Of a DNA stretch of 47,472 nt, positions 17,689-25,380 are shown piece after piece. Both the position numbers and the translations under genes were made by a program. This DNA comes from Eubacterium sp. GTDB lineage: Bacteria; Bacillota; Clostridia; Oscillospirales; Acutalibacteraceae. Under the pieces are notes generated by a model. The model saw only the letters and a list, made by a program, of their open reading frames with translations. It was not told the origin of the DNA and made no database searches. The stretch spans positions 1-47,472 of the forward strand of contig JAFSRX010000043.1 in assembly GCA_017445905.1 (NCBI GenBank), read 5' to 3'. Each line of letters begins with the position of its first letter. Within the stretch, counting starts at the first letter, position 1.

Positions 17689-18738
17689 ATGGAAAGCATT
17701 ATGGTTATAATAAGCATAGTAATCTCATTTGGAATAACAGCAGCTCTCGGCTTTGTTATTATTCCATATCTGAGAAAACTCAAATTCGGTCAGACTATTC
17801 TTGAAATCGGACCGTCTTGGCATAAGTCAAAACAGGGAACTCCAAACATGGGCGGAATTATGTTTATTATCGGAATAACAGTTTCGTTTATAGCAACAGC
17901 GCTTATATTCCATTTCAGCGGCGGAAATCTCTATTCAGGATATATGAACGACCTTCAGAAAGATGCAAAAAGCGATTTAGTTCTCCTTGTTGCAGGACTT
18001 CTCCTTGCTCTTGGCTGCGGAATTGTTGGTTTTCTTGATGACTTTATCAAAATTAAGAAAAAGCAAAATGAAGGACTTTCTGCAAAACAGAAAACATTAG
18101 GTCAGCTTCTTGTTACCTTCGGTTTTATCCTGACGCTTTGGCTTTCTCATAATACAACCTGGTATCTTCCTTTTATTGGAACAGTAAACTTTGAAAAAAA
18201 TGTTGTAACAGGCGTTGTTTTCTGGCTTGTTTCACTCTTTATAATCTACGGTACAGTTAATTCAGTTAATCTTACAGACGGAATTGACGGACTTTGTTCA
18301 AGCGTTACCGTAACAGTTGCTATTGCATTCATTATTTGCGGATCTCTTTTAAAATTCGCAGGACTTGAAATTCTTGCAGGAGCTCTTCTCGGTGGCGTTT
18401 TAGGCTTCCTCTGCTGGAACTGGAACCCTGCTAAAACCTTTATGGGAGATACGGGCTCGCTCTTCCTGGGCGGACTTGTTGCAGCTCTGGGCTATGCAAT
18501 TAAATGCCCGATACTTCTTCTTCCCATCGGAATAGTTTATGTTTGCGAAACAATGAGCGATGTTATTCAGATAGGATATTTCAAAATTACCCACGGTAAG
18601 AGAGTTTTCAAAATGGCTCCCATTCATCATCATTTTGAGATGTGTGGATGGAAGGAAAAGAAAATCTGCGTAGTTTTCTCACTTGTTAATGCAATAGGCT
18701 GCGCAGTAGGAGTTCTTTTATTAGCCTTCGGATACTAA
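17689..18738 (+). CDS. mraY: Phospho-MurNAc-pentapeptide transferase MraY
   Basis: MraY transfers phospho-MurNAc-pentapeptide to undecaprenyl phosphate, making lipid I at the inner face of the membrane. About ten membrane segments are present in 349 residues. The catalytic and family motifs are visible: LDDFIKIKKKQNEGLSAKQK, NLTDGIDGL, FMGDTGSLFLGG and PIHHHFEMCGWKE. AAAGGCAGG precedes ATG 17689. It sits between murE and ftsW, without murF or murD beside it. Confidence 0.96.
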   Translation: MESIMVIISIVISFGITAALGFVIIPYLRKLKFGQTILEIGPSWHKSKQGTPNMGGIMFIIGITVSFIATALIFHFSGGNLYSGYMNDLQKDAKSDLVLLVAGLLLALGCGIVGFLDDFIKIKKKQNEGLSAKQKTLGQLLVTFGFILTLWLSHNTTWYLPFIGTVNFEKNVVTGVVFWLVSLFIIYGTVNSVNLTDGIDGLCSSVTVTVAIAFIICGSLLKFAGLEILAGALLGGVLGFLCWNWNPAKTFMGDTGSLFLGGLVAALGYAIKCPILLLPIGIVYVCETMSDVIQIGYFKITHGKRVFKMAPIHHHFEMCGWKEKKICVVFSLVNAIGCAVGVLLLAFGY

Positions 18739-18739
18739 G

Positions 18740-18856
18740 TAATTGAAAATTGAAAATTGAGAATTGAAAAGTTTGGTTTCTCGCTTCGCTCGGTCAATTA
18801 TATAATTGCCGTCTGCAAGACCCTAAATTTTCCATTTTCCATTATCCATTATTTAA
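18740..18856. repeat. Heptad-arm intergenic element family A (A4)
   Basis: Left arm units: TTGAAAA, TTGAAAA, TTGAGAA, TTGAAAA. Right arm units: TTTTCCA, TTTTCCA, TTATCCA. The core has TCTCGCTTCGCTCGG, the palindrome CAATTATATAATTG and a short hairpin GTCTGCAAGAC. Every right-arm unit differs from the complement of the left arm at the same position, as if each arm had been homogenised on its own. Confidence 0.75.
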
Positions 18857-18875
18857 TAGAAAGAGAGGTGAAAAT

Positions 18876-20117
18876 ATGTCAGACAGACTTGAACCGCCAA
18901 AAAGATATAAACAGCCAAGTTCAACTTCCCAAAGAAGAGATCCTTCAGGGGAGGATAATACAATAATAAAAAAGAATAAACCGCTATCATTTCTGAAATC
19001 TGATATATTCACTCTCGGCGGAATTGATATTCCGTTTTTCGCGCTGACCATGGCGCTTTTGACAATTGGACTTGTGATGCTCTTTTCATCATCTTATCCA
19101 TATGCACTTCAGCACAGGGGCGATTCATATTATTTCTTCAAACGCCAGCTTCTTTTTGCTTTAGTTGGTGTTGTTGCAATGCTTCTCGCCTCAAAGCTCA
19201 ACTATAAGCTGTTGAAGATTGCAGTTAAACCGCTTTTTGCAGTTACTGTAATTTTGTTAGTGGTTGTTTTGTTCTATCATACAAATCAGGGTGATTTCAA
19301 ACGATGGATTCCGATATCAGGCTTTACTCTGCAGCCCTCTGATATAGCAAAATTTACCGTTATACTTACTTTAGCGGCATACTGTTCGAAATACTATGAT
19401 AAGATGAAACGACCGATTCACGGTATAGTCATTCCGCTCTCAATAATCGCTTTATTCTGCGGTCTGATTTTTATGGAACACCATCTTTCCTGCACAATTC
19501 TTGTTTTTTGTATCGGCGCATCAATTATGTTTTGTTCCGGAACAAATGAAAAGCTCTTTTTTGTAGGTGTCGGCGTTATTGTTGCGGTTATTGCCCTCGT
19601 TATTCTCAAACCCGATGTTTTAATGCACTATGCGGGCGAAAGAGTTGAAGCATGGCTTGATAAGGATTTCGACCCAACGGGCGCAAGATGGCAGACTAAT
19701 AATTCACTGTATGCAATCGGCTCGGGCGGTCTTTTCGGAGTAGGACTCGGTAATTCAAAACAAAAATTCCTCTACGTTTCAGAGCCTCAGAATGACTTCA
19801 TTTTCTCAATAGTTTGTGAGGAACTCGGATTCTTCGGAGCGGCGCTCATTCTTTTGCTCTTTGCTCTTTTGTTCATAAGAGGAATACAGATAGCGATTAA
19901 ATGCAAGGATAAATTTGCCTCACTTATAGTTATAGGAATTGTTGCCCAGGTGGCAGTTCAAACAATTCTCAATATTATGGTTGTAACAGATACAATACCC
20001 AACACAGGAATAGCGCTTCCGTTTTTCTCATACGGAGGAACGGCAATAATGATGTTGCTCTTTGAAATGGGCGTTGTTTTATCGATATCAAGGAAGTCTA
20101 ATCAGAAGAAAGTATAG
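18876..20117 (+). CDS. ftsW: Septal peptidoglycan glycosyltransferase FtsW (SEDS family)
   Basis: FtsW polymerises lipid II during septation together with its class B PBP partner. A ~45-residue hydrophilic cytoplasmic tail precedes about ten membrane segments in 413 residues. SEDS signatures include the large external loop with RWQTNNSLYAIGSGGLFGVG, then PQNDFIFSIVCEELGF and the C-terminal PFFSYGGTAIMMLL. AGAGAGGTG precedes ATG 18876. The partner PBP gene is at 13884. murD, which normally precedes ftsW, is absent. Confidence 0.95.
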   Translation: MSDRLEPPKRYKQPSSTSQRRDPSGEDNTIIKKNKPLSFLKSDIFTLGGIDIPFFALTMALLTIGLVMLFSSSYPYALQHRGDSYYFFKRQLLFALVGVVAMLLASKLNYKLLKIAVKPLFAVTVILLVVVLFYHTNQGDFKRWIPISGFTLQPSDIAKFTVILTLAAYCSKYYDKMKRPIHGIVIPLSIIALFCGLIFMEHHLSCTILVFCIGASIMFCSGTNEKLFFVGVGVIVAVIALVILKPDVLMHYAGERVEAWLDKDFDPTGARWQTNNSLYAIGSGGLFGVGLGNSKQKFLYVSEPQNDFIFSIVCEELGFFGAALILLLFALLFIRGIQIAIKCKDKFASLIVIGIVAQVAVQTILNIMVVTDTIPNTGIALPFFSYGGTAIMMLLFEMGVVLSISRKSNQKKV

Positions 20118-20200
20118 TTAGGGCATAGTGCATAGTTGCGCGCTTCACGTTACGCGTTGCGCGTTCTCGGGTGGACGCTGTCCACACCTGATAATATAAT
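20118..20200. repeat. Intergenic element related to family A (A5)
   Basis: A short arm contains GCATAGT repeats (GGCATAGTGCATAGTT). It is followed by GC-rich GCGCGCTTCACG/ACGCGTTGCGCG, the hairpin GGTGGAC-GCT-GTCCACACC, and TGATAATATAATT before the murG ribosome binding site. The same GCATAGT heptads occur at 40889-40922. Confidence 0.55.
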
Positions 20201-20214
20201 TAAAGGAAAATATT

Positions 20215-21348
20215 ATGAAATTTTTGTTTGCAACAGGCGGAACAGCAGGACATATTAATCCTGCTCTCGCATCAGCGCAGTACATAAGGGAAAATAATCC
20301 CGATTCAGAGATTATGTTCATCGGAACAGCTGACCATATGGAAGCAAGACTTGTTCCTGCGGCAGGCTTTGAATTTAAAACGATTGAAATAAACGGTTTC
20401 AGACGTTCGCTTTCCCCAAGTGCAATTATCTATAATGTTAAAACTGTTATAAAGCTTCTCAAATCCGAAAAAGAGAGCAAAAGAATTATTAAAGAATTTA
20501 GTCCCGACGTTGTTATCGGTTTCGGCGGATATGTTTCGGGGCCCGTTCTTGATGAAGCGGTTAAGCTCGGCATTCCGAGTTGCATCCACGAACAAAACGC
20601 ATATCCCGGAATAACCAATAAACAGCTTGCTAAAAAAGTTGATAGAGTTATGCTTACTGTTGAGGATGCAAAAAAGCATCTTGAATATAAAAACGAGCCT
20701 GTTTTAACAGGTCTTCCCGTTAGGGGAGAAATCCTCAGGAAAGACAGGGCAGAGGCAAGAAAGGAACTCGGCATTCCCGAGGATGCAATGCTTGTTTTAT
20801 CCTTTGGCGGATCGCTTGGAGCAGCTCCTCTCAATGAGGCGATGTTTGATATAATTCTTTCCCACAGCGAGCAAAACGCAGTTTATCATATCCACTCCGT
20901 TGGAACAAACGGAAAAGATTATCTTGACAAATTTGAGGAAAAGGGTTTTGAAAAAGTAGGCGAAAATGTTTTAAGAAAAGGCTGCTGTGAAGTAAGACTT
21001 TATATTGATAATATGGATAGCTGTATGGCTGCGGCAGACCTCGTTGTCGGAAGAGCGGGAGCCTCCTCACTTTCAGAAATCGAGGCAATGGGCAAAGCCT
21101 CCATTCTTATTCCATCGCCATATGTTGCAGAAAATCATCAGTTCCATAATGCAATGGCACTTGTTAACAGAAACGCTGCAAGAATAATTGAAGAAAAAGA
21201 TTTATCCTCAGAGAGCCTCGGCAAAATGATGGATGAACTCCTTTCAGATAAAGAAACTCTTTTTGAAATTCAGAAAAACGCAAAGGATATGGCAATCCTA
21301 GATTCAAGAGAAAAAATTGCAGAAATCATCCTATCGTTAGTTAGCTGA
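20215..21348 (+). CDS. murG: UDP-GlcNAc:lipid I N-acetylglucosaminyltransferase MurG
   Basis: MurG turns lipid I into lipid II at the cytoplasmic membrane face. The GT-B glycosyltransferase has 377 residues. The acceptor-side glycine loop GGTAGHINP is at 8-16, and LSFGGSLGAAPLN and VGRAGASSLSEI mark the UDP-GlcNAc-binding half. AAAGGA precedes ATG 20215. The usual murC is not adjacent; murA follows after a short repeat. Confidence 0.96.
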   Translation: MKFLFATGGTAGHINPALASAQYIRENNPDSEIMFIGTADHMEARLVPAAGFEFKTIEINGFRRSLSPSAIIYNVKTVIKLLKSEKESKRIIKEFSPDVVIGFGGYVSGPVLDEAVKLGIPSCIHEQNAYPGITNKQLAKKVDRVMLTVEDAKKHLEYKNEPVLTGLPVRGEILRKDRAEARKELGIPEDAMLVLSFGGSLGAAPLNEAMFDIILSHSEQNAVYHIHSVGTNGKDYLDKFEEKGFEKVGENVLRKGCCEVRLYIDNMDSCMAAADLVVGRAGASSLSEIEAMGKASILIPSPYVAENHQFHNAMALVNRNAARIIEEKDLSSESLGKMMDELLSDKETLFEIQKNAKDMAILDSREKIAEIILSLVS

Positions 21349-21412
21349 TAATATAATCGGAGCAAAGCGACCCGAAATTTTGCACTTTGCATTTTGCATT
21401 TTGCACTAAAAA
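21346..21412. repeat. Family A element with one heptad arm (A6)
   Basis: GATAATATAATCGG and GCAAAGCGACCCGAAA are followed by four heptads (TTTTGCA, CTTTGCA, TTTTGCA, TTTTGCA). The left arm is missing or has been lost. It fills the murG-murA gap. Confidence 0.65.
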
Positions 21413-21445
21413 TCATCTTCTTCATATGATGAAGTGGGTGATTTA

Positions 21446-22714
21446 ATGGAATACTTAGAGATAAACGGCAAAGCAAAGCTCGGCGGAGAGATTGAAGTTC
21501 ATGGAGCAAAAAACAGCGTTCTTCCTATTCTGGCAGGCGCTGTTTTAATAAGAGGAACAAGCGTAATACATAACTGTCCGGATTTATCCGATGTAAGAGT
21601 AACTTTGGAGATTCTAAAACACCTCGGTGCAAAGGTTGAAAAAGAGAGAAGAACTCTTATTGTTGATGCTTCGAATATAACTGAAAACAGCATTCCAGAA
21701 GTAATGATGAAGGAAATGAGAAGCTCAATAATCTTTCTCGGAGCTCTCGTTTCAAGAACAGGTAAGGCGTGTTTATTCCTTCCGGGAGGCTGCGATATCG
21801 GACTTCGTCCTATCGACCTTCACCTTAAAGCACTTGAACGGCTTGGCTATAAGCTGAGCTTCGACGGAAGAAATATCTGCTGTGAAAAGGGAAAGGTAAA
21901 GGGCAGCAGAATAGTTTTGCCTTTTGAAAGTGTTGGCGCAACCGAAAACGCAATTCTCTCATCAGTTTTTCTTGATGGAACAACAACGATTATTAATGCT
22001 GCGCGCGAGCCTGAAATAGAGGATCTTGCAAACTTTTTGAACAGCGCTGGCGCAGATATCAAAGGCGCTTCAACATCGGTTATTGTTATTAATGGAACAA
22101 ACTCACTGAGCAGTACTGAGCATACTGTTATTCCCGACAGGATTGAAGCCTCAACATATATGAGCCTGGCAGCGATAACGAAAAGCGAGCTCTATATAAA
22201 AAATGTTAATCATATTCATTTAGCTCCCGTTGTTCCTCCGTTTTATGAAATGGGCTGCGCTCTTTTCGCTTATGAAAACGCGCTAAAAATTAAAGCACCG
22301 AAAAAGCTCAGAAGAGTTAAACTTATTCAGACAAGAGCATATCCCGGATTTCCGACAGACTCTCAGGCAATGCTGATGGCAGCGCTTACTGTTGCAAACG
22401 GAAGCTCACTTATTGAAGAAAACATTTTTGAAAACAGATTCAGACATGCAAGCGAACTTATGAAATTCGGCGCAGATATAAGTGTTCAGTCAAAAATTGC
22501 AGTTGTTCACGGAGTTAACTCTCTCCATTCAACAAAGGCTGAATGCACTGACCTCAGAGGCGGAGCGGCTGTTGTTATTGAGGCGCTTGCGGCTGAGGGT
22601 AAATCACATATAACTAATATTCATCATATCGATAGGGGATATGAGAAAATTGAAAAAAGTCTCAGTTCCATAGGGGCTGAGATAAAGAGGATTAAAAATG
22701 AAGAAGAATGCTAA
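21446..22714 (+). CDS. murA: UDP-GlcNAc 1-carboxyvinyltransferase MurA
   Basis: MurA catalyses the first committed step of peptidoglycan synthesis, adding enolpyruvate from PEP to UDP-GlcNAc. The 422-residue form has the EPSP-synthase fold. Lys22-Asn23 (GAKN) and the catalytic Cys116 in GGCDIGLRPIDLHL are intact, so the fosfomycin-sensitive type is expected. I chose ATG 21446, preceded by GGGTGAT, over GTG 21434, which adds four residues and overlaps that binding site. The gene end overlaps the ftsQ start by 17 bases. Confidence 0.95.
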   Translation: MEYLEINGKAKLGGEIEVHGAKNSVLPILAGAVLIRGTSVIHNCPDLSDVRVTLEILKHLGAKVEKERRTLIVDASNITENSIPEVMMKEMRSSIIFLGALVSRTGKACLFLPGGCDIGLRPIDLHLKALERLGYKLSFDGRNICCEKGKVKGSRIVLPFESVGATENAILSSVFLDGTTTIINAAREPEIEDLANFLNSAGADIKGASTSVIVINGTNSLSSTEHTVIPDRIEASTYMSLAAITKSELYIKNVNHIHLAPVVPPFYEMGCALFAYENALKIKAPKKLRRVKLIQTRAYPGFPTDSQAMLMAALTVANGSSLIEENIFENRFRHASELMKFGADISVQSKIAVVHGVNSLHSTKAECTDLRGGAAVVIEALAAEGKSHITNIHHIDRGYEKIEKSLSSIGAEIKRIKNEEEC

Positions 22715-23663
22715 AAGCAAGAACTCAAAACAAGTTAATAATCCCGAAAGAAGAGATTCAAGACCTGCCGGAAGTGAGCTTGGAGCATACGGACTTGAGC
22801 CTCCGAAAATTTATAAGAAAAATCAGAAATTAGCTGAAGAAAAGGCAACCGCTTCAAAGAAACAGCCAAAGAAAAAAGAGCCTAAAACAATTCAGCAGCA
22901 AAGAGCCCAGCAGAATAAAAAACGCAAACAAAAGATGATTATAAGAAAAGCGATTCTTCTTTTAACTCTTGTTGTTGGTATTGCGGCAGTAATAATTGTT
23001 TTAAGTCTTACAGTATTATTTAAAACTCAAACAATAACAATTAAGGGGAACGAAATATATTCTGCAAATGAAATAAACGCAGTTCTGCCTGTTCAGAAAG
23101 ATAAGAGTATGTTTCTTGCAGACCTTTCGGGTGCAGAAGAAAAGCTCGAAGAAAGCCTTCCCTATATATATGATGCTAATATAAAGAGAAAACTGCCATC
23201 AACAATAGTTGTTAATATAACCGAAACGCCTCAGATTTATGCAATAAAGAATAAGGATAAAACCTATACAATGGTTGATGATAACTTCAAGGTTGTTGAG
23301 GCAAACTCGGCTAAGAGACCGAATAAATCAATTCTGATTAAAAAAGCCGCACTTTTATCGGCAATACCGGGAAAAACTGCTCAGTTTTCGGATAAAAAGG
23401 TTAAAGAGAATTTGACCCAGCTTATTAAAGCGGTTAAAAAGGTTAAATTTGAAAAAATAACCCAGCTTTATTCTGTTGATATAAATAATAACTATCTTGT
23501 TTATAATTCAAGAATAAAAATAAAGCTCGGTTCAACTGATAATCTTGATGAAAAATTATATTCCGCTCTGGCAGCGATAAACAAACTTGATGAACAAAAT
23601 CCTCAGGCAAGGGGAGAATTGACTGTCGGAACAGGAAAGCAAATTTACTTTACAGAGAAATAG
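22698..23663 (+). CDS. ftsQ: Cell-division protein FtsQ/DivIB
   Basis: FtsQ/DivIB links cytoplasmic and external divisome parts together with FtsL. The 321-residue protein has an ~80-residue Lys/Gln-rich cytoplasmic tail, a membrane segment at about 84-108, and a POTRA domain at about 110-180 (TQTITIKGNEIYSANEINAV). The beta region of the FtsQ family follows. Its ATG lies inside the end of murA in another frame, so translation is probably coupled. Confidence 0.9.
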   Translation: MKKNAKSKNSKQVNNPERRDSRPAGSELGAYGLEPPKIYKKNQKLAEEKATASKKQPKKKEPKTIQQQRAQQNKKRKQKMIIRKAILLLTLVVGIAAVIIVLSLTVLFKTQTITIKGNEIYSANEINAVLPVQKDKSMFLADLSGAEEKLEESLPYIYDANIKRKLPSTIVVNITETPQIYAIKNKDKTYTMVDDNFKVVEANSAKRPNKSILIKKAALLSAIPGKTAQFSDKKVKENLTQLIKAVKKVKFEKITQLYSVDINNNYLVYNSRIKIKLGSTDNLDEKLYSALAAINKLDEQNPQARGELTVGTGKQIYFTEK

Positions 23664-23773
23664 TTGAGAAAGAAAATAATCGAAAAAAAACGAATTTAGC
23701 ATAAATCAACAAAGAACTTCGAAAAGAAAATTAAAAAATTGTAAAAAATAAGAGGAATATTTTTTAAAAAGTA

Positions 23774-23802
23774 TTGCAAATTGGTTACAGAAGTGTTACA
23801 AT
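23774..23802 (+). promoter_or_regulatory. ftsZ promoter
   Basis: TTGCAA (23774-23779) and TACAAT (23797-23802) have a 17-base spacer, giving a predicted start near 23809. This would let ftsZ be expressed independently of the upstream dcw genes. Confidence 0.65.
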
Positions 23803-23814
23803 GCATTTTGTAAC
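23795..23814. promoter_or_regulatory. Palindrome over the ftsZ -10 region (possible operator)
   Basis: GTTACAA (23795-23801), a 6-base centre TGCATT and TTGTAAC (23808-23814) form a 7-base inverted repeat covering the -10 box and start site. A further GTTACA half-site lies at 23784-23789. The spacing suits a dimeric repressor; the protein is unknown. Confidence 0.5.
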
Positions 23815-23853
23815 GGTCAGAGAACCGAAAACTAAAGTATAAGGAGAATTAAA

Positions 23854-24951
23854 ATGGGAAGATACGAAATCGATACCGATGACAACAAGGTTGTTCAGAT
23901 TAAAGTAGTAGGTGTAGGTGGCGGCGGAGGAAATGCCGTTAACCGCATGGTTAAATGTAATATAAAGGATGTTGAATTTGTTGCAATCAACTCTGATAAG
24001 CCGGCTCTCAGCAAATCAGCTGCAACTCAGAAGATTCTTATCGGCGAAAAAGCAACAAAGGGCAGAGGCGCAGGCGCAAGACCTGAGGTTGGACTCAAGG
24101 CTGCTGAAGAATCAAGAGAAGCTATTACCGATGTTCTTCAGGGAACAGAAATGGTATTTATTACCGCAGGTATGGGCGGCGGAACCGGAACAGGCGCTGC
24201 TCCTGTTGTTGCTAAGATTGCAAGAGATTTAGGAATCCTTACTGTCGGCGTTGTAACAACTCCTTTCGCATTTGAAGGAAAGCGCCGTATGGACCAGGCT
24301 CAGGAGGGTATCAAAGAACTCGCTGAGTATGTTGATTCAATTATGGTTATTCCTAACGAGAACCTTAAACTCGTTTCAAAAGAAAAAATTACTCTTCTCA
24401 ATGCATTCGAAATCGCTAATGATGTTCTTCGTCAGGGCGTTCAGTCAATTTCTGACCTCGTTAATGCAACAGGTCTTGTTAACTCAGACTTTGCAGACGT
24501 AACAGAAATTATGAAGGATGCAGGCTATGCTCATATGGGCGTTGGCAGAGCACAGGGTAAGGATAAGGCAGAAATTGCTGCTCAGCAGGCTATTTCTTCA
24601 CCTCTTCTTCAAACATCTATCGACGGTGCTCGCGGTGTTCTTCTTAATATCACTGCTTCAACCGATATCGGACTTGAAGAAATTGATGCTGCATCAAGTG
24701 TTGTTATGAACGCTGTTCATCCTGATTGTGAAATCATCTGGGGTGCAAACTTCGATGAAAACCTTGAAGATGAAATGATTATAACTGTTATCGCAACCCG
24801 TTTCGGTGAAGACGGACCCGGTAAAGAAATCAAATCTGTAACAGCAACAAAGGAAGTTGCTCCTCCATCAGAGGTTGCAGCAGCTGCAACAAATTTCTCA
24901 GCAAACGATGACGACGCTTTCAGCGATATCGTTAGCTTCTTTAAGAAATAA
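23854..24951 (+). CDS. ftsZ: Cell-division GTPase FtsZ
   Basis: FtsZ polymerises into the Z ring that guides septation. The 365-residue protein has the GTP-binding domain with [14 protein letters not shown] near residue 20 and the tubulin signature [12 protein letters not shown] at about 107-118. The T7 synergy region and C-terminal domain follow. The linker is short, about 25 residues, and ends in [14 protein letters not shown], which differs from the usual IPxFL-type tail. AAGGAG precedes ATG 23854. No ftsA lies next to it, so another tether such as SepF is presumably used. Confidence 0.97.
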   Translation: MGRYEIDTDDNKVVQIKVVGVGGGGGNAVNRMVKCNIKDVEFVAINSDKPALSKSAATQKILIGEKATKGRGAGARPEVGLKAAEESREAITDVLQGTEMVFITAGMGGGTGTGAAPVVAKIARDLGILTVGVVTTPFAFEGKRRMDQAQEGIKELAEYVDSIMVIPNENLKLVSKEKITLLNAFEIANDVLRQGVQSISDLVNATGLVNSDFADVTEIMKDAGYAHMGVGRAQGKDKAEIAAQQAISSPLLQTSIDGARGVLLNITASTDIGLEEIDAASSVVMNAVHPDCEIIWGANFDENLEDEMIITVIATRFGEDGPGKEIKSVTATKEVAPPSEVAAAATNFSANDDDAFSDIVSFFKK

Positions 24952-24956
24952 TTACA

Positions 24957-25022
24957 TAAAATAGTTTGCAAGCTCCGAGACCCGAGTTTCGTGATTTCGG
25001 GTGCTACATACAGTAATTTATA
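24957..25022. repeat. Degenerate family A element (A7)
   Basis: ACCCGAG...TTCGGGTGC forms a short hairpin using the ACCCGA/TCGGGT motif shared with A1 and A6. Heptad arms are not recognisable. It lies between the ftsZ stop and its terminator. Confidence 0.4.
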
Positions 25023-25024
25023 AC

Positions 25025-25056
25025 AAAATCCTATGCATTTTATTGCATAGGATTTT
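25025..25056 (+). terminator. ftsZ/dcw intrinsic terminator
   Basis: AAAATCCTATGCA (25025-25037), loop TTTTAT, TGCATAGGATTTT (25044-25056) and further T residues form a 13-base stem. Confidence 0.88.
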
Positions 25057-25107
25057 TTGTTTTATGTAAAGGATATCTGCTTTACATAAAGTCTTTTGTT
25101 AAAAAGC

Positions 25108-25219
25108 TGTTGAAAACTATGTTGAAAAAGTTAAAAATTGAGGCTATTTCTGTTTAAAACTATGTTGAAAAAGTTGAAAATGTAAAGCAACTAACTTGCA
25201 ATTAACAATTTTTTCCACA
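25108..25219. other. Cluster of DnaA-box-like sites
   Basis: TGTTGAAAA (reverse of TTTTCAACA) occurs at 25108-25116, 25120-25128 and 25163-25171, with AGTTGAAAA at 25172-25180. TTTTCCACA lies on the plus strand at 25211-25219. The 20-base sequence AAAACTATGTTGAAAAAGTT is exactly repeated at 25113-25132 and 25156-25175. The region holds no gene. It could bind DnaA, but no dnaA or dnaN is nearby. Confidence 0.4.
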
Positions 25220-25246
25220 TCGGTGTAAAGTGAATAACTTCTCCCC

Positions 25247-25293
25247 ATAATTTTGACTAAAAAGGGGTCTGACCCCTTTTTAGTCAAAATTAT
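25247..25293. repeat. Perfect 23-base inverted repeat with GGGGTC/GACCCC core
   Basis: The two arms (25247-25269 and 25271-25293) are fully complementary around T25270, with the core AAAAAGGGGTC-T-GACCCCTTTTT. No T-tract follows, so it does not look like a simple terminator. A related hairpin lies at the other end of the transporter gene (26751-26791). Confidence 0.75.
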
Positions 25294-25325
25294 TATCAAT
25301 TATTATTTATATTTGAAGAAAAATC

Positions 25326-25353
25326 TTGCATATTTTTCAAAATGTAATATAAT
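25326..25353 (+). promoter_or_regulatory. Probable promoter of the NSS transporter gene
   Basis: TTGCAT (25326-25331) and TATAAT (25348-25353) have a 16-base spacer; ATG is at 25381 with GAGGTG ahead of it. Confidence 0.55.
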
Positions 25354-25380
25354 TAGTATTATTTATTTTGAGGTGTTTAT

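Noticed and set aside
25081-25380. Chromosomal replication origin
   Set aside because: DnaA-like sites are present, but dnaA, dnaN, recF or gyrB are not, and no clear unwinding element was distinguished from general AT richness.
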